Positions 22,545-34,466 of a stretch of 64,000 bases of DNA are shown one piece after another. A model generated the notes under the pieces. It ran no database searches and was not told the DNA's origin. It worked only from the letters and a program-made list of their open reading frames with translations. Position numbers and translations under genes: made by a program. The DNA is from Deroplatys truncata (taxonomy: Eukaryota > Arthropoda > Insecta > Mantodea > Mantidae), in contig CM060987.1 in NCBI GenBank assembly GCA_030765065.1, forward strand, positions 74,720,557-74,784,556, in the 5' to 3' direction. Each line of letters opens with the position of its first letter. Positions within the stretch are counted from its first letter, which is position 1.

Positions 22545-23314
22545 TTAAAATGCAAAATATGAGCTAATATACTTGAGAGATTTGTAAGTATAACTTCTAC
22601 AATTCTGTATGTTGGAGGTTAAGGACACCATATCCATTTTTGCTGAAAATTTGTTGATAACATGTGCATATTGTAAATTTTTCACTCTATGTTGTGCCAT
22701 AAAACCCATGTTTTCTTCATGGTAGTGCTTTGTGGACTTAGTCTGAAAGAAGAGGACATTTGGAATGAATCCACTTGAAAATTCTACATACACTACAATA
22801 AATCTGCTTACTTTTCCTAATGGAACTTTTAAAGGCAAGTCTCTGTCACACATCCTCAACTCACTTCTTGCGTGATTAACATAGACCCATGTTTCATCAA
22901 GGTAGACTGTTGGTTGTCCACTGGTTGTAATTGTTTCATTTTTATAAAAAAATGGAATCTTTTAGCTAAAACATCAGACCTCTCCATTAGAAACTTGCAT
23001 CCTTGATTGTTGCTGACGTAACAGAATTTTAAATCCTTCAATAGTTTACATAAGGTTCAAATACTAACTTGAATTAAGTTTTCTTTAGTTAAAAATTCAT
23101 GCATATCTTTCAAACTCGGTATGAAGGTGTCAATGTATAAAGAATAAATCCTCCTCTTGATTGCCGCAGCAGTAAAGTTATCAATGTCTATTTTTTTGGT
23201 CTTCTGTTTGGTTGTTCCTTCCCAGGAGTTTGCAGCTTCTCTCCTAAATTCTTTGGCTTTCTTCTCGTTGATTACCCTGTACACTAACCATTGGGATATT
23301 TCTGTAGCAGCCAC
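22545..23314 (-). pseudogene. DDE transposase remnant (DDE_3/IS630-like family)
   Basis: Three overlapping minus-strand pieces. The N-terminal part at 23057-23314 has an ISQWLVYRVINEKK helix-turn-helix-like segment. The middle at 22856-23041 contains LKFCYVSNNQGCKFL and a degraded DE-x-W position (HGSMLITQE, usually a DETW). The third at 22545-22859 has VPLGKVSRFIVVYVEFSSGF and KSTKHYHEENM. The order fits an insect transposase family in which a GKGxRxIIVHAG segment and a YHxEMN segment precede the second catalytic Asp. Frameshifted and missing the C-terminal acids. Terminal repeats were not located. Confidence 0.6.
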
Positions 23315-24480
23315 AGCTTGTGCAGTGATGTCTGTTACTGATATTGTAGGAGTGTGTTATTTAATGCTTCAAATGCTTCAAGTTCCTGAGGCCCCCCCCC
23401 CAAAAAAAAAGATCATAAACTTTACACACAATTTCTCTCCCATCAGATGACAGTGGCTTCCACTTTTATCCACCTATTAGCACAATTATTAATACAAGAA
23501 CAAAATTTAATGTAACTGGAATAAAATTCATGGCATCCATTGAGTATGACACTTCCATTAATAAAACAAAACACTGTAACTCACTGAGCACAACCTAATG
23601 TTACCGGCCAAGACTGCTTTTCAACTGCAGTAACAACAGTCTGCCACTTACTATCCTGTGACTGCAAATGATTGACAGCTAACAAAAGGAAGCATCTAGC
23701 CATTAAAGGTGTCTTTTGTTGAGAGGAAAACCTTACCCTCCCCTCCCAAAATTCAGGCCAAGTACTTTTGCCAAGTTAAACCTTTCAAACTTTAATAACA
23801 TTAAGGCTACACAGCTACAGAAACCTTTAGCATCAGTACAATGAAATAGGGCAACACTGGTGATTATGAAGATTCCCCTCTCCCAGGCCACCAACTAAAT
23901 ATTATGGAAATGACATAGTCTTAAACATTGAGATAAATAATCTTCTCAGTTGTTGATTACAAATATTGATTGAACAATTTCTGATGTTTCGCTAGACATA
24001 ACTTTTTCTCTTTTATAATTGGTTAGTATATAGTGGTAATGAACTCAGAACATCCAGAAGAAATGCAGCAAAACTTTCTTATATAAGGGCTATTAGAAGG
24101 TTTATGCATAAGTATCACAAACATATTATACCATTCATTATAAGCAGATCCAATTGCGTTTTATTTTGTTGTATTTTCTGTTTTCTTAGCTGTTAAATTG
24201 TGACCATCTATGAATAATGCTTAGAATGATATATTTGCAGTTTTTGCCTTATTTTTTATGTACCAATGGCCATAATTAAAGAGGTGTTTGAGGGGTCATA
24301 AACAACGGCGAGGTGAAATAAATTAAAATTTGGTTACATACGTTTCAGACAATGGGAATTCCATTCTGAAAAGAAAAAAATAGTTCCAAAAATCATCACC
24401 AGAGGTTGAAATGACACTATATGGGAAATGAAAGGGAGCAAAATCTTACTGATGACTTTAGTACAACGTATTACAAATGA
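23315..24480. other. intron sequence, homopolymer runs only
   Basis: A C-run followed by an A-run at 23390-23411 is the only clear structure. Confidence 0.5.
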
Positions 24481-24800
24481 CAATTACAAATGGTGCTTAA
24501 TATGCTGCCCTTGAACATGTTTGACAAACTGCTGTCTCTGAATTGCATTGTCCACTGCAGAACGTAGCAATAGTTTCTAAGTCTTTGTTCCATACAGATT
24601 TGCATGTTCTGGTTTCACTTGTAAAGAGCCAGCATGTTCAGAGTTTGAGATTATCTTATGATCATGGAATCTCTTTGTAGGTTCTTTGCAATGGAAGTGA
24701 TGTTATTTTGGTAATAAAACTTGGCCAGCAAAACATGATCACGTAAGCAGAACATTGCATTCACAATTGTAACCTAATGACTACATCCAAGGATCTCATG
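24480..24800 (-). mobile_element. possible transposase N-terminal fragment
   Basis: A minus-strand reading FCLRDHVLLAKFYYQNNITS resembles the N-terminal helix of DUF4817-type insect transposases. Stops follow. Weak evidence; could be chance. Confidence 0.3.
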
Positions 24801-24836
24801 AGACCTGCATCACCCCATACAGTGAATTTACACATG

Positions 24837-24838
<2 letters not shown>

Positions 24839-24895
<57 letters not shown>
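24839..24895. repeat. (CT)n microsatellite
   Basis: About 28 uninterrupted CT units. Confidence 0.98.
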
Positions 24896-24899
<4 letters not shown>

Positions 24900-24900
<1 letters not shown>

Positions 24901-26090
24901 TAGTAGTTCGCTTTAAACCCATAGTCCATTATAGCCAGTTACAGCCACATTAGTACTTCCTTTTAATGAATTTGTGGGAGATTTCATATTTGTTCCTTAA
25001 ATAGGGGCTGCCCTTAAAAGAGGGTTCATGGAAATTTATGGTATGTAACAAGAAGGAATTGGATATAATTTATACAAAACAAGAAGGAATATAATGGTCA
25101 CATGAAGGTGGAGTGTTTCTATTACTCAGCCAATTGTGTAAATGCTGTGATGCTTTCTTCTCACTGAAATGGCGTAGCATAGCCCATTAGGTTGCTATGG
25201 AATTCCCTCCTATTCCTTCTAGTTTTGTACAGATCGTCATCATCATCAACTGCAAGGATTAGACTTTTCAATCCGTGCTGGCTTCTAGAAATTGCTCATT
25301 CCCATCTTCTTAGTGATCTTTCCATGTATCTTCCCCATTTTGGCTTAAATTTAAAAATTATTCTGGTTATTCTTCCCTCTGATATTCTTAATTTATGATT
25401 TTACTGTATGTTTGTACAGGTTATAAAACTGTATACTAATAATTTTAAGCTAATTTAATGACAGTTAAAATTACACCCATATTTTATTGTCTGAAGTGTT
25501 CCAAGAAGGTTGTTTGCCTCTTTTTTCTCAGGTGCCTAACAGAAGTGGCTTTCATTCAATCTGGTTAAGGCTGTCGATTAAATCCTTTCCATGTTGGATG
25601 AGAAATACTGCTTGAACATATCCTTACCTCTCTACTTGGCAGCAGACGTTGGCTATGCTGGCTCATCCTCTTCTGCTTGTGCGTTCTCACTGTTTCTCTC
25701 TGATTGTACAGCTATGCAATATCCATCTGTAGTGCCGAGGTGGAGAGGTTATCACAAGTTGATGTTCTTCAAATGTTATACCATCATCATTCTTTTGGTA
25801 TCATCCTCCAGTCTTCCTCCATATCAGTGTCATCTTCGAAGTATTCTGTTAGTGTCAATGACACCTGAAAGCTGTTTCTGAATATTTTTGCGATGATAAT
25901 TGTCATGCAGCTACAAATATGGCATGGCCTGTGTGATCGTATTCAGTTTCATTTCTCACTTCTTTTTTCCAGCAAAGATATAGCTTTCTGCACAACTGCT
26001 TTCCAGAAATTCACCTTTATTGAATAAATTGTACCAAAGTTCAGAAGCTGCAGATAACTGCTACAGTTAGCTGAAAGGAAACTGCTTTTA
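24900..26090. other. intron sequence without recognised feature
   Basis: Short open stretches at 25192-25398 and 25591-25881 show no recognisable similarity and are probably chance. Confidence 0.5.
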
Positions 26091-26094
26091 TGTT

Positions 26095-27540
26095 ATGTCA
26101 GAACTAAATGCAGCAATGGAAAAAATTAGATACAATAAAGCTCCTGGGCCAGGTAACATACATTCTGAGTTTATATAAAAAGGCATGGAAGTCAGAAATA
26201 CATTACTTAACTTTTACAACTATATATGAAATACATCAGTCCTGGCAAAGAGGAAAACAGCCATTATGATATCTAGTAAAATTGCAGTAAATATAAACAA
26301 ATACAGACCAATATCATTGACCAGTCACTTAGCCAAAATCATGGAAAGAATGATTGCAGAAAGATTAAACTGGTTTTAGGAACAAATAACTTGCTAGTAA
26401 ATCATGAGCAGGATTCAGAAAATATCACTTAACTAGTGAACAAATTGTTTTATTAAGGAATCGTGTAACAGACAAGTAGATAAATGGCAGTGTTTATAGA
26501 TTTCAAGTTTGCATATGATAATGTTTGGAGATGTAAATTAATAAAGAAATTTATACAATTCGGTATCAAAGACGACATGTTATGGATTTCTTCCAATCCA
26601 AAGGTATGTTGCAACAAAATTTAGCACAGCCATCTCCAAATACAAACTCATCTTGAATTACCTGAAGGAGCAGTGTTAAGCACAACCTTATTTAACAATT
26701 GAAAAAAAAGGCTGCAAAGCAGCCAATATGCTAATGACCTAGTTATTTGGAAATCAGAAAAATTAAATAAAATTAAAAATGTGATAGGAAACCAAATGTC
26801 ACTGAAAGAGCTTATGAAATGGTATTCAGAAAATTTAATGGCAGTAAATACAGAAAAAGCGTGTTTCCAGCATTTTTCTTTGGGTAAAAAGCTAAAAGAA
26901 AATAAATGCATTATAATGTAATAAACCTCAAAAAACAGTTTTCAAAGTATTTAGGAATATATTTTGGTAAAAGACTCACATGGCTAAATCAAGTAGAGTC
27001 TGTTAAAGAAAAGCAACTAATTGGTTCAAAATATTAAAAAGATTAGCAGGAACTCAATGGGGCAGCTCTAGACAAACACTAAATATGACATATACCACAT
27101 ATATAAAACCTGTCTTAAAATACTGTGGTGATGCATTAACAACAGTATCTGAGACATATAAAAAAGAACTAGAGAAAGCTCAAAACCAGGCACTATGCTT
27201 GATAATGCACAGTTAAAACCATTCCAATGCAGCATTCTAATAAGCCAATAAACTTAAGAGCTTGAAGTATAAACTCTACAAACATATGAAAAGCTTATAA
27301 GAATAATTCCAAACTTTAATAAGCTGGGCAAGCAGTAGGATTGTAAGTATACACTAAAAACCCATAAAGGATATGTACAGGAACAAAAACCTTAAAGAAA
27401 ATTTACATATACCTATTAGAAAAGAAAATTTATTGCATCCCACTAACCAAATAGAAAGTTTTGAAATAGAATACAATTTAGATCTTTATGAATTCTTCAA
27501 GAAACAAAAATAAATGCAGATATTGCAAAAATGATAGCAC
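26095..27540 (+). mobile_element. Jockey-like LINE fragment, heavily decayed
   Basis: Plus-strand readings recover reverse transcriptase in order: NKAPGPGNIHSEFI near 26135, NKYRPISLTSHLAKIMERMI near 26300-26360, and a C-terminal TYIKPVLKYCGDALTTVSET segment near 27100-27160. Further C-terminal text ends near 27520. Dozens of stops show an old copy. Sense orientation relative to DCAF15. Confidence 0.75.
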
Positions 27541-27670
27541 TATAAACACTGCAAATTAAGTACAGAATGGTTAAATATATAAGGGTCATTTCAGAAGTCA
27601 TAGCAACTATTTTTTATCAGCCAATATAGCTGCAGCAACCGAAATTCAGTATATATGATTGAAAGTCACT

Positions 27671-27969
27671 TTTTGTTTTAACATTTTTTATTTATTGACA
27701 CTCTTTAACTACTGTGGTTCTTAGCATCACATTCAATATTGGATGTGAAAGACCAGAAAGTTTTGCTCTGGCATCTTTATCAGGCTTCAGGTTCTTTTAC
27801 ATGTAAATCTATGATATGAGACCACCGACTTCACTTCCCTTCTGAAGGAAGCCAAGCTAACTATTTTTACGCCCAAAATAAAAAAAATCCATCGCCCTCT
27901 GCTGGGTTTGAACCTGTGACCTTGGGAACCAGGGGCTGGCATGGTGCCCCATGACCATAGAGGACAACA
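27671..27969 (-). repeat. SINE family 1 copy with 13-bp target duplication
   Basis: Reverse copy of the family seen at 11.2 kb, including the B box GGTTTGAACCTGTGACC near 27905-27921 and the A-box region (CCATGACCATAGAGG side). ATTGAAAGTCACT flanks it on both sides (27658-27670 and 27970-27982), showing LINE-machinery retrotransposition into the mariner. Confidence 0.93.
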
Positions 27970-28179
27970 ATTGAAAGTCACTGGAATGTCCTTTGCAATG
28001 CTGGTACAAAATTGGGATCCGGGCACAGGAGGCCATGGTTAAGGGACATTGAAAGATGCATAAATAGAAATCATAGTTTTACATGTATTAAATATGCACA
28101 AAAAAGTACTCGTATATTACTCACAGCAAACACCCTTTAAAGTAATCCCCAAGGGATGTACACATCTTTGCCAACGATG

Positions 28180-28750
28180 AGGAGGGCACTGAATACCATC
28201 AGCTGTGTGTGATGGATCTGTGTGCACCACCTGTTGTTGAAACACTGTTATGATGTCCTCTCTATTTGCAAACTGCTACCCACAAAATTAAGGCCAGTGG
28301 TTCTACAATTTCGGAATGAGATCAAAGTTGCATGGACCGAGATCAGAGATATACAGAGGATATTGCAAATTCTCCCACCCCCACCGCTGCCTAAGGTTCT
28401 GGACTCCAGCTGCGTGTGGTTTGCATTATCATGGAGGATTGTGACATTGTTTAGAAGTGCTGGATATTTCCTCCGCAGTGTATGATGCAGATTGTGTACA
28501 GGAATATTAGTATGTGGCATTGACAGTGCGGCCCTCACAAATAGGATGACACTAGAATACCTTGACTGTCGTATGTCAAAATTATCATGACCTTCTTGGG
28601 TGATGGATTCCATCAAAACTTGTGTCTTCATGGTGAACCACAATGATGCCATTCATTCAATTGACTCTTTAATTCCGGTTCATACACTTGTGCCCAGGAT
28701 TCATCAGTTGCAGTTATTCGATTCAACATGTTGTTTCCTTCATGTTTGAA
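28180..28750 (-). pseudogene. mariner transposase, disrupted
   Basis: The minus strand reads LRRKYPALLNNVTILHDNAN, containing the second catalytic Asp, in a 134-codon stretch at 28248-28652. A degraded segment at the position of the PPYSPDxxPCDxxLFPxLK block (third catalytic acid) follows near 28310-28370. N-terminal parts toward 29300 are only fragmentary. Dead copy. Confidence 0.75.
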
Positions 28751-29353
28751 TCGCTCAAGAGGGATACGGCATGTCTTGTATCGAGTCCATTTTTACACCA
28801 CATCTCTCATGTGGTTCTCACTGTGCACAAACCGTGAGCATCTTCAAGTCCTCTCAAAAATGTGGAACACTGTCAATGCAGAAATTCCAGTATTGCAGAT
28901 AATTTTGTCACAGTCCAACATCATCTGTTAAATAGTGTTTGATAACAGCCAGTTTACATCTGTGTGAACAGACTTTAGACGTCCATGGTGTGGCAGGTCA
29001 ATAGTTGCTAATGTCCACATTTGAAGGATTCCACCCAACATGCAACAGTTCAATAAGGCAACTTCCTATCACCCAATGTTTCTCATAGCTCAGTATGACA
29101 CTGGCAAGCATCTCTGGCACACAGAAATGCAATTTTTACATATGACCGCTGTTAAACTTTACTTACATCCATCCTGGAACACAGCCTTTAGGATATTCAC
29201 TTTTGCATGTGCTATCTACTAGCCACCAATGCTCTCGGATGCAATCTGGTGGTGGCATCCGGTGCTGTGTACAACATGTTTTCAAACATATATATTGAAC
29301 TGCATATTCAGTTATTCAAAAGTTAAAAAATAGTTGCCATGACTTCTGAAATG

Positions 29354-30305
29354 TGATGCGGTATTAATGTTACAATGTGTTTAACATTATTACAGCACCA
29401 CGTTTGGAAGCCAATTTGATGCGGTATTAAGGTTGTGTGACTTCATGTGTTGCCATCTTGTGACGTCATTCGTTTGGTTCGTAGCTCCCTCTGGCGTAGC
29501 AATTTGTATCAATTAGTTTCCGAAAGAATTTAAAGTTTTGTATATTGTCCTCCGGCTAGCTATCATCTTATCTTGGTAGGACATGTATCTCTATGTAAGG
29601 GTGTGAATCGGAAAGGAATCTTTTATCCAGAAATGATACTGATGAAGAAATTGGTTTTATAACTTTTATTGTCGAACACGTTCACTAACACTTTTTACAT
29701 ATTAATCTGGATACTCGCCAAACTGAAACTGTTTGTAATAACTTCTTACTTATCACTTTTAACTATGTATTTCAACTTTGTGTAGAATTAACTTTATAAT
29801 AATTCTCGTAATTCTGCTGCGCGTAACTTGACGAAATGAAGGACTGACTGACGATGAACTGAGAGACCGACGTGTAGAGTATTGAGAATTCTGTTGAACT
29901 GGGAACAAGCTACCTCGAACCTACACTATTTATAGGCCTGCATCAAGATACACCTAAAGATTATAAATGAACTGCTATTGGCTAATAAAACGCGCCAACA
30001 TTAGCGTCTATTTAAATATCCAATGAAAACCACGAATACATATTGCTTTAGGAAATGTTCTAGAAGCTTCTACCGAAACCGCGCGAAACATTACGTAACT
30101 TCCTTGTTCCCGGTAATGATAAACAGCTCACCCCCTCGCTGCATTATTGCGTTATTATTGACAGTTTCAGTAAAGCCGTATATTATTATTTACCAATAAT
30201 AATTACAATTAATAAACATCTGAAATCAATGTCACATAAAAATACATATTCATATTACAATCCTTATTTACATTTCAGTAATTTGTGATACAAATTACCG
30301 TATCA
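29354..30305 (-). repeat. gypsy 3' LTR (left in window)
   Basis: 952 bp, TGATGCGGTATTA...TACCGTATCA. It repeats its own terminus internally (TGATGCGGTATTAA at 29417-29430). Apart from its first ~110 bp it differs from the right LTR at only a couple of positions that I could see. Confidence 0.93.
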
Positions 30306-30325
30306 TATGCCCCACTAGAAACATA
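30306..30325 (-). promoter_or_regulatory. polypurine tract of the gypsy element
   Basis: On the minus strand TCTAGTGGGGCATA lies directly against the 3' LTR. It is the expected position of the plus-strand primer, though short and not purely purine. Confidence 0.55.
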
Positions 30326-30937
30326 ATCATAAATATTTATAACTTGTTTGAAAATTTTATAATTGTGTTTTTAGTCTCCTAAATCTTGGAACACACGCTA
30401 TCACTTTCACTTTACACTTCACACGCATTTAACACACGACATATGTTTTATCTCGCCACTACTTACTGGCTCTGGTTCAATTAATTTAGATATTAATCTG
30501 ACATCACAAATTTTTTTTTTTTTTTTATAGCAAATACTTTACCCTACATTATTAAATCACTGTTACCAAATTGTTTACTTTCTTAAGTTGTTGACAAAAA
30601 ATTTATACATACAAATATATTGATATCTCTTAAATCTAGGCACTGTTTCACATGTTCTATTTATTACATAAATATTTGTTTTAATTATTTTTACCCATTT
30701 TTTGTTATTTTGTACTTTATCTTAACAATACTCTTGTAATAGTATTTATGTACTTTACTTTAATATAACATCATGCTTTATTTCACATGTTCAGTTACTA
30801 ATAAAATGTTATTTTCCTCTCAAACATTTAGTCATGACCACAATTTATTTCTCCTTTCACATGACGTACATTTTTATTTAACCCTCTTACGTTCCAATAC
30901 ATTGCTCTGCATTTCGCCTTTAACTATCCAGCATTTA

Positions 30938-33900
30938 CTATTTATCATCTTTGTCTTTTATTTCACCATGATCTTCATGGTTGTATGGTTTAAGCATCTC
31001 AATATGGAACTTTCCTATGCTTTTTCGAGTTGTTGGATTACATAACTCATATGTATTAGTTCCATATACTTCAACAACTTCATATGGTCCATGGTATTTG
31101 AGAAACATTCGCCAATAAAGTTTATTTTCTTTATCCGACAATTTCTTGGTTTTAACCAAAACTAAATCTCCTATTTTGATCCTCCATTCCTTTCTCTTCT
31201 TTTCTTCATGTTTAATTTTTCTTTTTATGGCCTTTTTCTTCATCCTCTCGAATGCTTTTCGGAACATCTCTTCTTCTGTTGGTGGTATCGAATGCGCATC
31301 TGGAATGGCTTCTGGAATTTTTTTACACATTGTATTGATCTTCTTTCCTAACTTAAGTTCACATGGTTTGTATCCTGTCACATTGTTTACGGTTTCATTT
31401 AGTAGATTCTGAACGAAGTTCACGTATCCATACCATTGGGTGTGTTTTCGATGACATAACACCCTTAAATAATTTGAAATTTCCTTAATTTCCCTCTCCA
31501 CTGGGTTGGAGTTCGGTCTGTATCTTGACGAAAAATATTGTTTAATGCCATTTTCTTTCAGTCCATCCATAAATTTTTTTCCTGTGAAGTACGAAGCATT
31601 ATCGCTCAATACAGATTGAATAGGTCCTTCATCTATAACATATGACTTGAGTAGTCTATTCAAACATGCTAAACCTGTAGGTTTTCTCAAAGGGTAAATT
31701 CTTACATATTTGCTGAATATATCATAACAGACAAATATATATTTATTTCCAAATTGACTTGGAGGCATCGGACCATGAATATCAATACTAATTACACATC
31801 TCGGCTTATCCCTTATAACCGAATTAGTTTCAAATGCATATGCTGCATTTATTTGCTTTGCCTTCTGACACAGGTTGCAGCACGATATAAATTTCCGAAC
31901 TTTCTGACGCAATTTGGATATGTATAAATTCTCTAAAATCATAGAAGTTGTTCGGTCCGTCCCTGAGTGTGCTAACCCTTCATGAAAATTCTTAATTAGT
32001 TCCTTTTCCATGCTTTTCGGAACCATTACCTTCCAACTAGGCATTTCTTTTCCATGCTTCTTGTATAATGTACCATCTCGAATTGCTATAATTTCCTTCT
32101 TTGCCTCCTCAATCAATGGTGCATTTTCTTTAAGTTCAAATAATTTTGCATCCTCATTTTGAATTTCCGCCATATTTTTCAATTTTCTAATCATTTCTTT
32201 GCTTAAAGGAATTTCAATTGTCAATATTTTGACTTCATTTCTAGGCCTTTCAATATTTTCAGGAATTTGTGGGTTGTAGTTCAATCTTGATAGCAAATCA
32301 CTGAAGGTATTATTTTTGCCAGGAATGTGGATAATCTCAATATCGAATGCAGATATTGCATGAATGTATCTAGCAAGTTTCCCACTACATAATCTACACC
32401 GTTGTATGAAAGTTAAGCTGATGTGGTCTGAATATACTTTCACCTTTTGCTGATAAGTATAGGTTTTAAAACGAATTAATGAGAAATATAGTGCTCCAAT
32501 TTCTAGCTGAGTCACTGAAGAATTCCTCTCAATATTTGTAAGTCCTCTAGAAGCTGTACTAATGACGTGAAAGTCATTGTTGATGTCTCGCTGTCCTAAA
32601 ATTCCGGCATATCCTTGCATTGATGCGTTGACATAAATCTCATATTCCAAATCTTCTCTGGCCCTCTCGAGTAATATGGACTTAGCAAAGAGTTCCTTTA
32701 CTCTCTCAAAACATTTTTGATGATCCTCTGTCCATTTCCACTTATTGTTCTTTCGGAGAAGCTGCCGCAGTGGTTCTATTTCAGCCGAATATCTTGGTAC
32801 GAACTTACTCTGAAAGTTCAATACCCCTAAGAGACGTCTAATTTGTTTTACGTTCCTGGGTGACGGAATTCTCATTATTGCTTCTATTCTTTTCTGATCA
32901 GGTCTTATACCTCGTTCATCCACTACATAACCCAGAAAATTTATTTCCTTGACACAAAATTTTGATTTTAGTATGTTCACAGTCATACCATGTTGTTGTA
33001 GTTTATTTAACACATAATGGACATTATTCATGTGTTCTTCAAATGTTTGACTAATGATTAGGAAGTCGTCAATATACTTTATTAAAAAGTCATCTGCCGA
33101 ATTTCCAAAGATACTGTGAATAGCTCTCAAAAATCCACTTCCTGAGTTTTTTAAACCAAAAGGATTTACACAAAAGCGATACTGGATCCCTGAGTACTGA
33201 AATGAAGTGTAATCACGCACTCGTGGATCTAATTCCACTTGCCAATATGATGCAGTGAGGTCAATGGATGTCAGAAATCTCCCTCTTGAAAGTTTTGTAA
33301 TTAGTTGTTCAATTCCCTCACTTTGAAAATGATCTGGTTTCATATACTTGTTGACATATCTACCGTCTAAAGTTAATCTCAAACTACCATCTCGTTTAAT
33401 ACTCCAGCAGATTGAATTTATATACTGAGAATTACTTTGCTCAATAATCCCATTTTCTAACATGCTATTTATTAATTGTCTAGCTTTGTTTCGAAGACTT
33501 ATAGGTAAATTGTCATACTTGTGCCTATATGGTGGTACGTCTTCTACTTGAAATGTATGCTGATATACATTACATCTGCCTGGGATATTACTAAATACTG
33601 AACTATTGTTCATCAAAACATCATGAAGGATTTGTTTTTGCATTATCGTAATATTATAAGCTTCTTCACACTTGTGTATTATTTCCTCATTTCTCTTCTC
33701 TTTCCAGCTGTTGTCTGTCTCGCTCACATGGTCGTCTTTTGTTTGGGTTGTAAATTCCTCTACTTTCTCTGGCATTTCTGCTAGCTGTTGAAAATATGGC
33801 GTGGTATTCCCTTCATATTCTGTGACTACCTGCTTTATTTGATTATTTCTATCAGTTTCTGTTATTTGCACAAAAAACTCTTGGTCACAAATATTTTTCT

Positions 33901-34300
33901 CATCCTTTGTCATCTCGATTACAGAAACTTTTTCTTTTATAAATGGTACCTTTATTTCTCCATCTTCTTTTGTTATTTTTAACTCTTCATGTTTAAAATC
34001 TATACATGCTTCATATTCATGTAGGAAGTCACATCCTATAATTATGTCACAAATCAGATGGTTTACAATTAGAAACATAACCTCAAAATTCTCTCCACCG
34101 ATAAGTATGTGGAGTAGAGCTTGTGTTTTTATGACCTGTGTCGTTCTTCCGATTGCGACACGACAAACTAAATTACTAGTGGGAAGAGCCATAATTTTGT
34201 TACCTTCATTAATCAAATTTATGTAAAATTTCTGTGAGCAAATTGAAGCTGATGAACCAGAATCTATAGTTGCTATGATCTCTTTCTTCGCAATTTCCAT
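30938..34300 (-). CDS. pol: gypsy Pol polyprotein (protease, RT, RNase H, integrase)
   Basis: 1120 codons from the first ATG. An aspartic protease with IDSGSSASIC (residues 12-21) comes first. RT follows, with SIDLTASYWQVELD (~340), FGLKNSG (~380) and the catalytic YIDD (~407). RNase H carries Asn where the first catalytic Asp is expected (YVNAS, ~558); TQLEIGALYFSL, YSDH and FSDLLSRL keep the other acids. Integrase has an H-H/C-C zinc finger (HEGLAHSG, CCNLC), IDIHGPM, SDNASYF (~898) and the final Glu in PVEREIKE. A GPY/F-like HGPYEVVEV module (~1075) precedes the C-terminus. The frame is -1 relative to gag and remains open upstream of this ATG to within the gag stop region, so the enzyme is probably made as a Gag-Pol fusion. 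Antisense to DCAF15. Confidence 0.95.
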   Translation of the reverse strand: MEIAKKEIIATIDSGSSASICSQKFYINLINEGNKIMALPTSNLVCRVAIGRTTQVIKTQALLHILIGGENFEVMFLIVNHLICDIIIGCDFLHEYEACIDFKHEELKITKEDGEIKVPFIKEKVSVIEMTKDEKNICDQEFFVQITETDRNNQIKQVVTEYEGNTTPYFQQLAEMPEKVEEFTTQTKDDHVSETDNSWKEKRNEEIIHKCEEAYNITIMQKQILHDVLMNNSSVFSNIPGRCNVYQHTFQVEDVPPYRHKYDNLPISLRNKARQLINSMLENGIIEQSNSQYINSICWSIKRDGSLRLTLDGRYVNKYMKPDHFQSEGIEQLITKLSRGRFLTSIDLTASYWQVELDPRVRDYTSFQYSGIQYRFCVNPFGLKNSGSGFLRAIHSIFGNSADDFLIKYIDDFLIISQTFEEHMNNVHYVLNKLQQHGMTVNILKSKFCVKEINFLGYVVDERGIRPDQKRIEAIMRIPSPRNVKQIRRLLGVLNFQSKFVPRYSAEIEPLRQLLRKNNKWKWTEDHQKCFERVKELFAKSILLERAREDLEYEIYVNASMQGYAGILGQRDINNDFHVISTASRGLTNIERNSSVTQLEIGALYFSLIRFKTYTYQQKVKVYSDHISLTFIQRCRLCSGKLARYIHAISAFDIEIIHIPGKNNTFSDLLSRLNYNPQIPENIERPRNEVKILTIEIPLSKEMIRKLKNMAEIQNEDAKLFELKENAPLIEEAKKEIIAIRDGTLYKKHGKEMPSWKVMVPKSMEKELIKNFHEGLAHSGTDRTTSMILENLYISKLRQKVRKFISCCNLCQKAKQINAAYAFETNSVIRDKPRCVISIDIHGPMPPSQFGNKYIFVCYDIFSKYVRIYPLRKPTGLACLNRLLKSYVIDEGPIQSVLSDNASYFTGKKFMDGLKENGIKQYFSSRYRPNSNPVEREIKEISNYLRVLCHRKHTQWYGYVNFVQNLLNETVNNVTGYKPCELKLGKKINTMCKKIPEAIPDAHSIPPTEEEMFRKAFERMKKKAIKRKIKHEEKKRKEWRIKIGDLVLVKTKKLSDKENKLYWRMFLKYHGPYEVVEVYGTNTYELCNPTTRKSIGKFHIEMLKPYNHEDHGEIKDKDDK

Positions 34301-34439
34301 CCTAACATGAGGTGACTCAAAATTTTCTCCCTTATCTTTTGTTGCTGTAATCTTATTACAGGGTGTATGTGTAGGCGTATGATTTGTATTGGTAATGGAT
34401 ACTGAATTATTAAAGACGTCCTGAGAACCTACTGCACAG

Positions 34440-34466
34440 GAGTCTGCTAACAGTTTTCCTGGTTAT
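34440..34466 (-). promoter_or_regulatory. candidate -1 ribosomal frameshift site
   Basis: On the minus strand the gag frame ends ...CAG GAA AAC TGT TAG. The pol frame has a TAA just before this (ending TAACCAGG) and is then open into pol. A -1 shift must therefore occur within about 15 nt, where G-GAA-AAC is the only slippery-like heptamer. Inferred, not demonstrated. Confidence 0.6.

Noticed and set aside
30306..30937. Possible env gene of the gypsy element
   Set aside because: Only AT-rich non-coding sequence with a T-run; no signal peptide, membrane segment or continuous ORF on the coding strand.
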